Shown here one piece after another: positions 48,634-57,086 of a stretch of 64,000 bases of DNA (positions within the stretch are counted from its first letter, which is position 1; each line of letters opens with the position of its first letter). The stretch covers positions 1 through 64,000 of the forward strand of contig NZ_PQHW01000026.1 of NCBI RefSeq assembly GCF_003385215.1, given 5' to 3'. The DNA comes from Amycolatopsis thermalba. Lineage in GTDB: Bacteria; Actinomycetota; Actinomycetes; Mycobacteriales; Pseudonocardiaceae. A program made the translations under genes and the position numbers. The notes under the pieces are model-generated. The model was not told where the DNA came from, searched no databases, and saw only the letters and a program-made list of their open reading frames with translations.

Positions 48634-49829
48634 TGCTGCTGCTCCCCGGATCCGTCGGTGCCCTGCTTCTCCCGCGCCTCGCGCTCGCCGTCGGTGAAGG
48701 CGCCGAGGTCGGCGAGCAGTTTCTCGTGCCCGGCCGCCTGGTCCTCGGCGGGGGCGGGTTCGGCCGCCGCGGGTGCCTGGCCCTGGGGGTTCTTGAGGCT
48801 GTGCGAGACCCGGCGGGGCAGGCCGCTGGCGGTGGTGCCGCCGACCATCGAGCCGGGCTGGGGACGGCGCGCGGGCGCGGGCTTCGGCGGCGCCGGTTCC
48901 CGCTTCGGCAGCCCGGAGCGCGGGCGGGCCGGCGCTTCCGCCACCGCGGCGCCACGCGCGGCCTGCGGGAACACCACCGTCTGGGTGCCCGACCAGCTGG
49001 CCTCGGGCAGGTCGGCGACGAGTCCGGCGGGCAGCAGCACCGTGGCCGTGGTGCCGTGCGGGACGCGGCGGTCGAGCCGGGTGCGCAGGTCGTGGCGGGC
49101 GGACAGCCGCCGCACCACCGCCAGGCCCATGTGCCGCACCGCGGAGTCGTCCAGCACCGGCTCGCCGGAGAGGCGGTCGTTGAGCTCCCGCAGCCGGTCC
49201 GGCGGCAGGCCGATGCCCTCGTCCTCGATGCGCAGCAGCACGCTGCCCTGCTCGGTCAGGTGCGCGCTGACCCGCACCGGGGTGTTGGGCGGCGAGGACT
49301 TCGTCGCGTTGTCCAGCAGCTCGGCGAGCAGCCGGCTGAGGTCCTCGCTCGCGAACCCGACCACGCCCAGCGACACGATCCGGCCGAGGGTGACCCGGGC
49401 GTACTGGTCGATCGACGACATCGCGCCGCGCACCACGTCGACCAGCGAGGTGGTCTCGGCCGCGGTGTCGCTGGCGTCACGGCCGGCCAGCACGCGCAGG
49501 TTCTCGGCGTTGCGGCGCAGCCGGGTGGCCAGGTGGTCGAGCCGGTACAGCTCGCCGAGCCGGTCGGTGTCCTCCTCCTTGGCCTCCATCTCCTCCAGCT
49601 GCGAGAGCAGGGAGTCGACCAGGTTGAGGTCGCGCAGCGCGACGTTCGCGCAGAGCGCGGCCAGTGCTTCCTCGTTGACCCGTTCGCCCTCCGCCCGGGC
49701 CGGGGACCGCACGATCACCGGCGGCGGCGGTTGCGCGGGTGGCGGACCGAAGAGCTGCGAGGCCGCTTCCTTCGAGCGGTCCAGCAGCGCGCGTGAGCGG
49801 TTGAGCAGTTCTCGAGCCCGCGTCGCCAT
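48630..49829 (-). CDS. cvnA: conservon sensor-kinase-like protein CvnA, soluble short form
   Basis: A 399-residue protein with a coiled-coil-like dimer region (LGELYRLDHLATRLRRNAEN, about residue 92) and an HATPase domain (LAELLDNATKSSPPNTP N-box; EDEGIGLPP; MGLAVVRRLSARHDL), then a long Pro/Ala-rich disordered tail (about 290-399). Classical CvnA proteins have membrane helices and an extracellular nitrate-sensor-like domain; none is present here, so this one must sense inside the cell. It heads the conservon. Confidence 0.9.
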   Translation of the reverse strand: MATRARELLNRSRALLDRSKEAASQLFGPPPAQPPPPVIVRSPARAEGERVNEEALAALCANVALRDLNLVDSLLSQLEEMEAKEEDTDRLGELYRLDHLATRLRRNAENLRVLAGRDASDTAAETTSLVDVVRGAMSSIDQYARVTLGRIVSLGVVGFASEDLSRLLAELLDNATKSSPPNTPVRVSAHLTEQGSVLLRIEDEGIGLPPDRLRELNDRLSGEPVLDDSAVRHMGLAVVRRLSARHDLRTRLDRRVPHGTTATVLLPAGLVADLPEASWSGTQTVVFPQAARGAAVAEAPARPRSGLPKREPAPPKPAPARRPQPGSMVGGTTASGLPRRVSHSLKNPQGQAPAAAEPAPAEDQAAGHEKLLADLGAFTDGEREAREKQGTDGSGEQQQ

Positions 49830-50031
49830 GTCGTCCTAACTGCCTGGGTTCGTCACGTGCCGGGGCCCCAACCGTCGCGGGGACACCTTTCCCCGCGTGT
49901 GGCCGAACCCGCGCCGGTGCACGCTATGCAACCATTGCGACCCCGGCCGTGTCCACCACTCTCCGCGATCTTGACGCACCGTGCCCGGGTGATCAACGGA
50001 TGGTGTTTTGCCTTGCGCGGCACGGAAACGC

Positions 50032-50778
50032 TCAGGTGAGCCGGACGTCCAGCCGCGCGGGCCCGCCGCCCACGTGCGTCGCCTGCCGGACCGGCGCGTA
50101 ACTGGTAGCGACGACGGTGTAGGTCCCGGGTTCGAGGTCGTGGAAGGCGTAGCGCCCGTCCTCGCCCGCGTACGTGCTCCGCGTGACGTTGCCCGCTTCG
50201 TCGAGCAGGCTCACCGTGATCCGCGGCCACGGGCGCGGCAGGTCGCCCACGGTGACCGAGCCGCGGATCACCGCCGCCTCGGCCAGTTCGACGTCCTGCC
50301 GCACGGACGCGTCGGTCATGGGCACCGCGACCGCCACCGGCCGGTACCCCGGGGCGTTCACGGCGAGCGTGTACGCCCCGGCGGGCAGCGCGCCGAAGGA
50401 GTATTCGCCACCCTGCCCGGACAGGTAGGAGCCGACGACCTCGCCGCGCGCGTCGGCCAGCGTCACCGTCGCGTCCGCGACCGGCACGCCGGTGGTGGCC
50501 GAGCGCACCACGCCGCCGAGTCCGGTCGCGCTCTCCAGCACGAGGTCCGGACCGGCCGCGGTGCCGCCGACGGTCACGGTGGCCGCCTCCGGCCGGTACG
50601 CCGGCGCCGACGCGATCAGGACGTGAACGCCCCGGCCGGGCGCGGGCAGCCGGTAGCCGCCGTCGCCGCCGGTGGTGCCGCGCGCGATCTGCTGCCCGCT
50701 GGAGTCGACGAGCGTGACCACGGCACCCGGCACCGGGATCCCCGCCACGTCGCGCACCCGCCCGGTCACCTCGGTCAT
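50032..50778 (-). CDS. carboxypeptidase-regulatory-like (Cna-B-like) repeat protein
   Basis: A 248-residue protein made of three beta-sandwich repeats (about 1-85, 86-165, 166-248), each with the pattern GxVxDxxGxPVPGAxVTLxD then GxYxLPAxGxYxLxxxAPGYRP. There is no signal peptide or membrane helix. Its ATG overlaps the transporter stop (ATGA), and the transporter itself ends in three repeats of the same kind, so the two may assemble. Function unknown. Confidence 0.82.
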   Translation of the reverse strand: MTEVTGRVRDVAGIPVPGAVVTLVDSSGQQIARGTTGGDGGYRLPAPGRGVHVLIASAPAYRPEAATVTVGGTAAGPDLVLESATGLGGVVRSATTGVPVADATVTLADARGEVVGSYLSGQGGEYSFGALPAGAYTLAVNAPGYRPVAVAVPMTDASVRQDVELAEAAVIRGSVTVGDLPRPWPRITVSLLDEAGNVTRSTYAGEDGRYAFHDLEPGTYTVVATSYAPVRQATHVGGGPARLDVRLT

Positions 50779-53309
50779 GAGCGCGCCTGCTCGGGACGGC
50801 CGGCGCGCAGGTCGGCGTCGACGGTCGCGGTTTCGCCGCCGCCCAGGTCGACCTGCCGCACCACGGGTTCGAACAGGCTGGTCACCACGGTGTAGTCGCC
50901 GGGCGCCAGGCCGGCCACCAGGTAGTCGCCGTGCTCGTCGGTCACCGCGGTCGCGGCGAGTTCCCCGGCGGCGGTGCTGACGGTGACGCGGGCGCCGGGC
51001 ACCGGGCGCTCGTCCGGCCCGGTGACCGTGCCGCGCAGCGTGCCGGCGGCCTGGACCAGCAGGTCCGCCACGGCGGGTTCGGTGCCGGACACCGCGACGG
51101 TGGCGGCGGCCGGGCGGTGGCCGTCCAGGTGGGCGGTCACCGTGATCTCCCCGGCGGGCAGGCCGGCGAGCTGGAAGGTGCCGTCGGCGCGGGTGCGGGT
51201 CCGCGCGAGCACCTGGCCGTCGCCGTCCGTGGCGACCACCGCGGTGTCCCCGGCGCCGGAGCCGCCGGGGGAGCGGCGCACGATGCCGGTCACGGTCCCG
51301 CCGCCGGACACCACGAAGTCCCGCACCGCGCCCGAGCCGTTGAGCGTGACCGCGGCGGCCTCCGGCTGGAAACCGGGTGCGGTGACGATGAGCGTGTAGG
51401 TGCCCGGGCGCAGGCCGGGCACCGCGTAGCCGCCGTCCGCGCCGGCCCGGGTGCGGGCGGCCTGCCTGCCGTCGGCGCCGGTCACGGTCACCACCCCGCC
51501 GGCGAGCGCGGTGCCCCCGGCCGTGCGGAGCCGACCGGCGATCCGTCCCGGGCCCGCGGTCACGGCGTCGTGCTCGCTCACGTCGACGATCTCGCCCGCG
51601 GCGGCGGCCAGTTCGGAGCCCGCGGTCTCGTGCGGCTGCCCGGGCGCGGCCCGGCGCGAGGGCCCGGTGAACCAGGACGCGAGCGCGGCGATCACCGAGG
51701 CGATGATCGCGAACCAGAACGCGGCGGTGAGACCGTCGGCGAACGGGCCGGAGATCAGCTGCGGGAAGAAGCTGCGCCCGGTCAGGTAGGCGGCCTGGTC
51801 CGGCGGCAGGGTGTGCAGCACGCCGCCGAGGAGCTGTTCGATCGGGTTGTAGCCGAGGAACGCGGCGAACAGCACCCCGACCGGCGGCAGCGACGCGATC
51901 TGGTTCGCGTCCGCGGCCGGCACGCCGTGAGCGGTCAGGCCCTGCGCCATCGCGGTCGGCAGGTGGTCGGCCAGTCCGGCGATCATCAGGCTGAAGAAGA
52001 AGCCGATGGACAGCACCATCGCCGAGTTCTGGAAGGTCGCGGTCATGCCCGCGCCGGCGCCGCGGGCGTTGTTCGGCAGGCTGTTCATCACCTCGGCCCG
52101 GTTGGGCGAGGTGAACAGGCCCATGCCGAGTCCGTTGAGGAGCAGGATGGCGGCGAAGGCCCAGTAGCCGAAATCGACGGGCAGGACTTCCAGCAGGACG
52201 AAGCTGACCGCGGTGATCAGCATGCCGCCGGTGGACAGGAACCGGCCGCCGATCCGGTCGGAGATGACGCCGGAAACCGGTGCGGAGACCAGGAATCCGA
52301 TGGTCAGCGGCAGCATGTAGATGCCGGCCCACAGCGGGGTCTGCTCGAAGCTGTAACCGTGCTGCGGCAGCCAGATGCCCTGCAGCCAGATGATCAGCAC
52401 GAACTGCAGGCCGCCGCGGCCGAGCGAGGCGAGCAGGTTCGCCAGGTTGCCGAAGGTGAACGCGCGGATCGTGAACAGCCCGAGGTTGAACAGCGGGTTC
52501 GCGACCTTGGTCTCGATCACGCAGAAGACGACGAGCACGGCGGCGCCGCCGATGAGGCAGGACAACACGAACGGGCTCGTCCAGCCCATCGTGTGGCCGC
52601 CGTAGGGCTGGATACCGTAGGTGATACCGACCAGCACGGCGATGAGGCCGGCCGCGAAGGTCAGGTTGCCCCACCAGTCCATCTTCGCGCGGTGGCGCTC
52701 GCTGGTGTCCTTGAGCTTGAGGTAGGCCCAGATCGTGCCGAACACGCCGAACGGGACGGACACGAGGAAGACCAGCCGCCACTCGACCGGGCCGAGCAGG
52801 CCGCCGATCACCAGGCCGAGGAAGGAACCCGCGATCGCGGCGACGCCGTTGATGCCCAGCGCCAGGCCGCGCTGGCGCTGGGGGAAGGCGTCGGTGAGGA
52901 TCGCGCTGGAGTTCGCCATCAGGAACGCGCCGCCGATGCCCTGGACGATGCGCCAGGCGATCATCCAGATCGCCGCCGCGTCCCCGGTCGTCCAGGTGAT
53001 CGCCAGGAAGACGGACGACACGGCGAAGACGGCGAACCCCAGGTTGTACATCCGGACGCGGCCGTACATGTCGCCCAGCCGCCCGAACCCGACCACCAGC
53101 ACCGCGGTGACGACGAGGAAGCCCATCATCATCCACAGCAGGTAGCTGGTGTTCGACGGCTCCAGCGGGTTGATGCCGATGCCGCGGAAGATGTCCGGCA
53201 GCGCGATGAGCACGATCGAGGAGTTGATCGTGGCCATCAGCATGCCCAGCGTGGTGTTGGACAGCGCGATCCACTTGTAGCGGGGACCGAGCGCAGGCTG
53301 CACTTCCAT
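50775..53309 (-). CDS. DHA2-family MFS transporter fused to Cna-B-like repeats
   Basis: An 844-residue fusion. Residues 1-560 are a 14-helix DHA2-type exporter (ALSNTTLGMLMATINSSIVL, GRLGDMYGRVRMYNLGF, VQGIGGAFLMANSSAILTD). Residues about 600-840 hold three carboxypeptidase-regulatory-like sandwiches (GRIAGRLRTAGGTALAGGVV, TVTGIVRRSPGGSGAGDTAV, TLRGTVTGPDERPVPGARV). The C-terminus of a 14-helix MFS protein is normally cytoplasmic, which would place these usually extracellular domains inside. Start is the ATG at 53309; GTG starts at 53318 and 53303 are possible. Confidence 0.85.
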   Translation of the reverse strand: MEVQPALGPRYKWIALSNTTLGMLMATINSSIVLIALPDIFRGIGINPLEPSNTSYLLWMMMGFLVVTAVLVVGFGRLGDMYGRVRMYNLGFAVFAVSSVFLAITWTTGDAAAIWMIAWRIVQGIGGAFLMANSSAILTDAFPQRQRGLALGINGVAAIAGSFLGLVIGGLLGPVEWRLVFLVSVPFGVFGTIWAYLKLKDTSERHRAKMDWWGNLTFAAGLIAVLVGITYGIQPYGGHTMGWTSPFVLSCLIGGAAVLVVFCVIETKVANPLFNLGLFTIRAFTFGNLANLLASLGRGGLQFVLIIWLQGIWLPQHGYSFEQTPLWAGIYMLPLTIGFLVSAPVSGVISDRIGGRFLSTGGMLITAVSFVLLEVLPVDFGYWAFAAILLLNGLGMGLFTSPNRAEVMNSLPNNARGAGAGMTATFQNSAMVLSIGFFFSLMIAGLADHLPTAMAQGLTAHGVPAADANQIASLPPVGVLFAAFLGYNPIEQLLGGVLHTLPPDQAAYLTGRSFFPQLISGPFADGLTAAFWFAIIASVIAALASWFTGPSRRAAPGQPHETAGSELAAAAGEIVDVSEHDAVTAGPGRIAGRLRTAGGTALAGGVVTVTGADGRQAARTRAGADGGYAVPGLRPGTYTLIVTAPGFQPEAAAVTLNGSGAVRDFVVSGGGTVTGIVRRSPGGSGAGDTAVVATDGDGQVLARTRTRADGTFQLAGLPAGEITVTAHLDGHRPAAATVAVSGTEPAVADLLVQAAGTLRGTVTGPDERPVPGARVTVSTAAGELAATAVTDEHGDYLVAGLAPGDYTVVTSLFEPVVRQVDLGGGETATVDADLRAGRPEQARS

Positions 53310-53327
53310 CACTCCCACCAGCGAAAA

Positions 53328-53347
53328 TTAGTTGACCTATGCTAACT
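53328..53347. promoter_or_regulatory. inverted repeat before the fusion transporter
   Basis: AGTT (53330-53333) and AACT (53344-53347), extended as TTAG-N10-CTAA, form an AT-rich imperfect palindrome about 20 bases upstream of the transporter start. Its size fits a TetR or MarR site. The remaining gap to 53495 shows no gene. Confidence 0.35.
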
Positions 53348-53495
53348 GGTTTCGCCGTGCGGGTGATGCGGCTCGCGCGTGATCCGGCTCGCAGGAATCT
53401 GGCGCATTTCCGGAGAATGTGCATCCAAGCGGACACTTCCGGCGAGCAGAAGCGGCGTTGACAGCGCCGCACGAGTATCAGTAGACCTGATAACC

Positions 53496-54359
53496 ATGGA
53501 TCTCAGTCAGCTCGAGGCGATCGACGTGCACGTCCACGTCGAGACCGACGACCACGGGCACCTGTCCCTGCCCGACGACTTCGTCGAGGCGTCCTCGGCC
53601 TACTTCGGCGCCGGCGCCCGGCGGCCGACCATCGACGAGATCGCCGCCTACTACCGCGAACGCCGCATCGGCGCGGTGCTGTTCACCGTCGACATCGAGG
53701 CGTTCACCGGGCACCCCGCGCTGTCCAACGAGGAGATCGCCGAGGCGGCGGCCAGGCACCCGGACGTGCTCATCCCGTTCGCCAGCATCGATCCCGCCAA
53801 GGGCCGGGCCGGTGCGCGGCAGCTGGAGCGGCTGATCGCCGATCACCGGGTGCGCGGCCTGAAGTTCCACCCGAGCCTGCAGAACTTCGCGCCCAACGAC
53901 CGCAGCGCCTACCCGCTGCTGGAGATCGCGCAGGAGCACGGCCTGCCCGCGCTGTTCCACACCGGGCAGACCGGCATCGGCGCGAACATGCGCGGCGGCG
54001 GGGGAGTGCGCCTGGGCCTGTCCGACCCGATGCTGCTCGACGACGTGGCGATCGACTTCCCGGACCTGACGATCATCATGGCCCACCCGTCGTTCCCGTG
54101 GCAGGACGAGGCGCTCGCGGTGGCCACGCACAAACCGAACGTCCACATCGACCTGTCCGGCTGGTCGCCCAAGTACTTCCCGCCGCAGCTGGTCCGCTAC
54201 GCCAACAGCCTGCTGCAGGACAAGGTGCTGTTCGGCTCGGACTACCCGCTCATCACGCCGGACCGGTGGATGGCCGACTTCGCGCGCCTGGACATCAAGG
54301 ACCACGTGCGCCCGAAGATCCTCAAGGACAACGCCGTCCGCGTGCTCGGCCTGGGTTAG
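53496..54359 (+). CDS. amidohydrolase family 2 (decarboxylase-like) protein
   Basis: A 287-residue metal-dependent TIM-barrel protein. The metal motif HxH is in AIDVHVHVETDDHGH (residues 11-13), a further His in ALFHTGQTG (about 157), HPSFPW (about 197) and the metal Asp in FGSDYPLITPD (about 250). This set is typical of the ACMSD/gamma-resorcylate decarboxylase group. The acyl-CoA ligase starts nine bases later, so they form an operon. Substrate probably an aromatic acid (inference). Confidence 0.85.
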   Translation: MDLSQLEAIDVHVHVETDDHGHLSLPDDFVEASSAYFGAGARRPTIDEIAAYYRERRIGAVLFTVDIEAFTGHPALSNEEIAEAAARHPDVLIPFASIDPAKGRAGARQLERLIADHRVRGLKFHPSLQNFAPNDRSAYPLLEIAQEHGLPALFHTGQTGIGANMRGGGGVRLGLSDPMLLDDVAIDFPDLTIIMAHPSFPWQDEALAVATHKPNVHIDLSGWSPKYFPPQLVRYANSLLQDKVLFGSDYPLITPDRWMADFARLDIKDHVRPKILKDNAVRVLGLG

Positions 54360-54368
54360 GAGCCGGAG

Positions 54369-55895
54369 ATGATCCACCGCAGCCCGCTCCCGGACGTCGA
54401 GATCCCGGACGTCACGCTCACCGAGTACGTGATCGGCGGCGCGGCCGCCTTCGGCGACGCGACCGCGCTCGTCGACGGCCGCACCGGCGAAACCCTGACG
54501 TACGCCGGATTGCGTGCGGCGGTGACGGCCGGGGCGGCGGGCCTCGCCGCGCACGGCGTCGGGCCCGGTGACGTCGTCGCGCTGATGAGCCACAACCAGC
54601 CGTCGTTCGTGGTCGCCCTGCACGCGGCGATCGCGGCCGGGGCGGCGGTCACCCCGGTCAACCCGGCGCTGACCCCCGGGGAGATCGCCAAGCAGCTGCG
54701 GCTGTCCGGGGCGCGGGTGGTGATCGCGGCGGAACCGGTGGCGGACAAGGCACTCGAGGTGGCCGGCGAGGTGTTCGTGCTGGGCGAGCGCCCGCGTGCC
54801 CGGTCGTTCACGTCGCTGTTCACCGACGGGCCCGCGCCGCGGCTCGGCCTGGACCCGGCCACGACGGTCGCGGTGCTGCCGTTCTCCAGCGGCACCACCG
54901 GGATCCCCAAGGGGGTGCGGCTGACGCACCGCAACCTGGTCGCGAACCTGGCGCAGACGCGCGCCGGGTGGCGGATCGGGCCGGACGACGTGCAGGCCGC
55001 GGTGCTGCCGTTCTTCCACATCTACGGCTTCACGATCATCCTCAACTCGGGCCTGCTCGGCGGGGCGAAGGTGGTGACGCTGCCGCGGTTCGAGCTGGAC
55101 GAGTACCTGCGGACGCTGGCGCGGCACCGGGTCACGCGCGCCTACTTCGCGCCGCCGATGGTGCTGGCGCTGGCGACCGCGCCGCACGTCGAGGACCACG
55201 ACCTGTCCAGCCTGCGGTTCGCGCTGTGCGGGGCGGCGCCGCCGGACGTGGCGGTGACCGAGCGCGCGCAGCGGCGGCTGGGCTGCCTGATCCGGCAGGG
55301 CTACGGCATGACCGAGGCCAGTCCCGGCACGCACCAGGTGTTCGACGACGATTTCGAGCGGACGCCGCCGGGCAGCGTGGGGCGGCTGTCGCCGAACACG
55401 CAGGCGCGGATCGTGGTGCCCGGGACGGATGACGACGTCGCCCCGGGCGAGACCGGCGAGCTGCTGATCCGCGGCCCGCAGGTGATGGACGGCTACCTGG
55501 ACGACCCGGACGCCACGGCGGCGACGATCACCGGCGGCTGGCTGCACACCGGTGACCTGGTGCGCGTCGACGAAGACGGCGTGTTCTGGATCGTGGACCG
55601 GCTCAAGGAGCTGATCAAGTACAAGGGCTACCAGGTCGCGCCCGCCGAGCTGGAAGCGGTGCTGCTGACCCACCCGGCCGTGCTGGACGCCGCGGTGGTC
55701 GGCGTGCCGCACCCCGAGGGCGGCGAGGCACCGAAGGCGTTCGTGGTCACCGCGGAGCCCGTCGGCGGTGACGAGCTGATGGCGTTCGTGGCCGGGCGGG
55801 TCGCGCCGTACAAGAAGGTGCGCGAGGTCGAGTTCGTCGAGCGGATCCCCAAGTCCCCGACGGGCAAGATCCTCCGGCGGCTGCTCCGGACCTGA
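54369..55895 (+). CDS. 4-coumarate:CoA ligase-like acyl-CoA synthetase
   Basis: A 508-residue adenylate-forming enzyme of normal family length. Signatures are the P-loop LPFSSGTTGIPKGVRLTH (about residue 172), the QGYGMTEASPG motif (about 313), the hinge GDLVRVDEDGVFWIVDRLKE and the catalytic Lys in KSPTGKILRR near the C-terminus. It forms an acyl-CoA from a carboxylate, ATP and CoA; similarity is to 4-coumarate ligases. Its stop is three bases from the convergent stop. Confidence 0.9.
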   Translation: MIHRSPLPDVEIPDVTLTEYVIGGAAAFGDATALVDGRTGETLTYAGLRAAVTAGAAGLAAHGVGPGDVVALMSHNQPSFVVALHAAIAAGAAVTPVNPALTPGEIAKQLRLSGARVVIAAEPVADKALEVAGEVFVLGERPRARSFTSLFTDGPAPRLGLDPATTVAVLPFSSGTTGIPKGVRLTHRNLVANLAQTRAGWRIGPDDVQAAVLPFFHIYGFTIILNSGLLGGAKVVTLPRFELDEYLRTLARHRVTRAYFAPPMVLALATAPHVEDHDLSSLRFALCGAAPPDVAVTERAQRRLGCLIRQGYGMTEASPGTHQVFDDDFERTPPGSVGRLSPNTQARIVVPGTDDDVAPGETGELLIRGPQVMDGYLDDPDATAATITGGWLHTGDLVRVDEDGVFWIVDRLKELIKYKGYQVAPAELEAVLLTHPAVLDAAVVGVPHPEGGEAPKAFVVTAEPVGGDELMAFVAGRVAPYKKVREVEFVERIPKSPTGKILRRLLRT

Positions 55896-55898
55896 CTC

Positions 55899-56915
55899 CT
55901 AGGACCTGGCGGCGAGCAGGATGTCGCGGGTCAGTTCGAGCTGTCCGTGGTGCTGGGCCAGCTCCTCGTAGACGTGCACGAGGGCGGTGCCCTGCCGCCG
56001 CCCGACCGGGGTGCCCGCGTACTTGTCCGGGACCTCGCCGCGCGGCGGGGCGTCGAAGTCGGCGGCCGCGGCGTCCGCGCGCAGCTGCTCGCGCGCCCGG
56101 GCGAGCCGGTCGAGGAGCGGGGCGACCGGGCCGGAGGCCGTGAACTCGGCCTCGCGGTCGCGGTCCACGGTGCGGCCCGCCACCACCTGGCCGCCCCAGG
56201 CCGCGATCACCCCGACGCAGTGGTTCACGATCGCGTAGGGCGTGTTCGCGCCCGGCAGGTCCGGCCGCGTGTTCGCCAGATCGTCGCCCAGGGCGGTGAG
56301 GATCGCCGCCATCCCGTCGAGCGCGCGGTCGGTGAAGAACAGGAAGCTCTCTTCATCCAGCATGATCACCATCTTCCCCGAAGCGCGCCGCCACGGTTCG
56401 GGTGGCAGGGCGAGGGCGTTGGCGAGCCCGCTGATCGTCCGGTACCAGCCGGCCAGCACCAGGAACTCCAGCAGCTGGGTGTCGGTCAGGTGCGCGGCCA
56501 GCTCGGTCCACCGGCCGGGCGAAACCGTCGCGGTTTCGTGCAGCTCGTCCACCGCTCCCACGAGTGCCCGCTGCCGCCGCGACCAGACCGGCGCGTCGGC
56601 GCCGCCGTGCACCGTCGCGGCCAGCTCATCCGCCGTGAGCTCGGGGAACACCACCGCGTGCACGCCCCACTCGTACTCGCATCCCGAGCGCGCGCACGCC
56701 CGCGCGATGACCAGCTCCCGGTCGCCGGCGGGCAGCTCCCCGTGGGCGAGCAGGCCGGCGCCGAGCACCCGCATCCGCGACGCGAGCTCCGGGTGCCGGT
56801 GCAGCACGCGGAAGAGCACCAGCGGATCGTGCGACACCTGCGGCGCCATCCAGCGGCGCAGGGCGTCCTCGATGCCGGGCGGATAGGGCGGGGTCAGCGG
56901 CGCGATCCGGGTCAT
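55899..56915 (-). CDS. carboxymuconolactone decarboxylase-like / DinB (DUF664-like) fusion
   Basis: A 338-residue fusion. Residues 1-180 are an AhpD/carboxymuconolactone decarboxylase-type helical domain (RELVIARACARSGCEYEWGVH, whose second cysteine is replaced). Residues about 185-338 are a DinB/maleylpyruvate-isomerase-like four-helix bundle (SFLFFTDRALDGMAAILTAL, NHCVGVIAAWGGQVV, HVYEELAQHHGQLELTRDIL) with its metal-type histidines. An internal ATG with GGGGAAG ahead of it precedes the second half, so a separate second product is possible. It is divergent from the Rieske oxygenase gene. Confidence 0.75.
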   Translation of the reverse strand: MTRIAPLTPPYPPGIEDALRRWMAPQVSHDPLVLFRVLHRHPELASRMRVLGAGLLAHGELPAGDRELVIARACARSGCEYEWGVHAVVFPELTADELAATVHGGADAPVWSRRQRALVGAVDELHETATVSPGRWTELAAHLTDTQLLEFLVLAGWYRTISGLANALALPPEPWRRASGKMVIMLDEESFLFFTDRALDGMAAILTALGDDLANTRPDLPGANTPYAIVNHCVGVIAAWGGQVVAGRTVDRDREAEFTASGPVAPLLDRLARAREQLRADAAAADFDAPPRGEVPDKYAGTPVGRRQGTALVHVYEELAQHHGQLELTRDILLAARS

Positions 56916-56933
56916 GGGGCCTCCTCCGGGACT

Positions 56934-56977
56934 GCTTCGATTTCCGAACCAGTGTGGCGCTTCGATAATCGAAGCGC
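56934..56977. promoter_or_regulatory. palindromic operator pair between fusion gene and Rieske oxygenase
   Basis: GCGCTTCGAT (56957-56966), one A, and ATCGAAGCGC (56968-56977) make a perfect 21-bp palindrome. A second, imperfect copy, GCTTCGAT-T-TCCGAAC, lies at 56934-56949. The pair sits in the divergent gap and is the likely site for the IclR regulator encoded at 59332 (inference). Confidence 0.65.
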
Positions 56978-57086
56978 AAGGAGGGAGTCGCGCCGGTGAT
57001 CTTTCACCTGCTGAAAACACGGCTGGTCCCGGCGCCGTGCCCCCGGCCACAGTGTGGTCGTCGCATCTACACCAGAGGAGCTGCAG

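Noticed and set aside
50032-53472. One 1,146-residue protein in a single minus-strand frame
   Set aside because: Only its last 248 codons form a real protein; the rest is an out-of-frame shadow of the transporter fusion.
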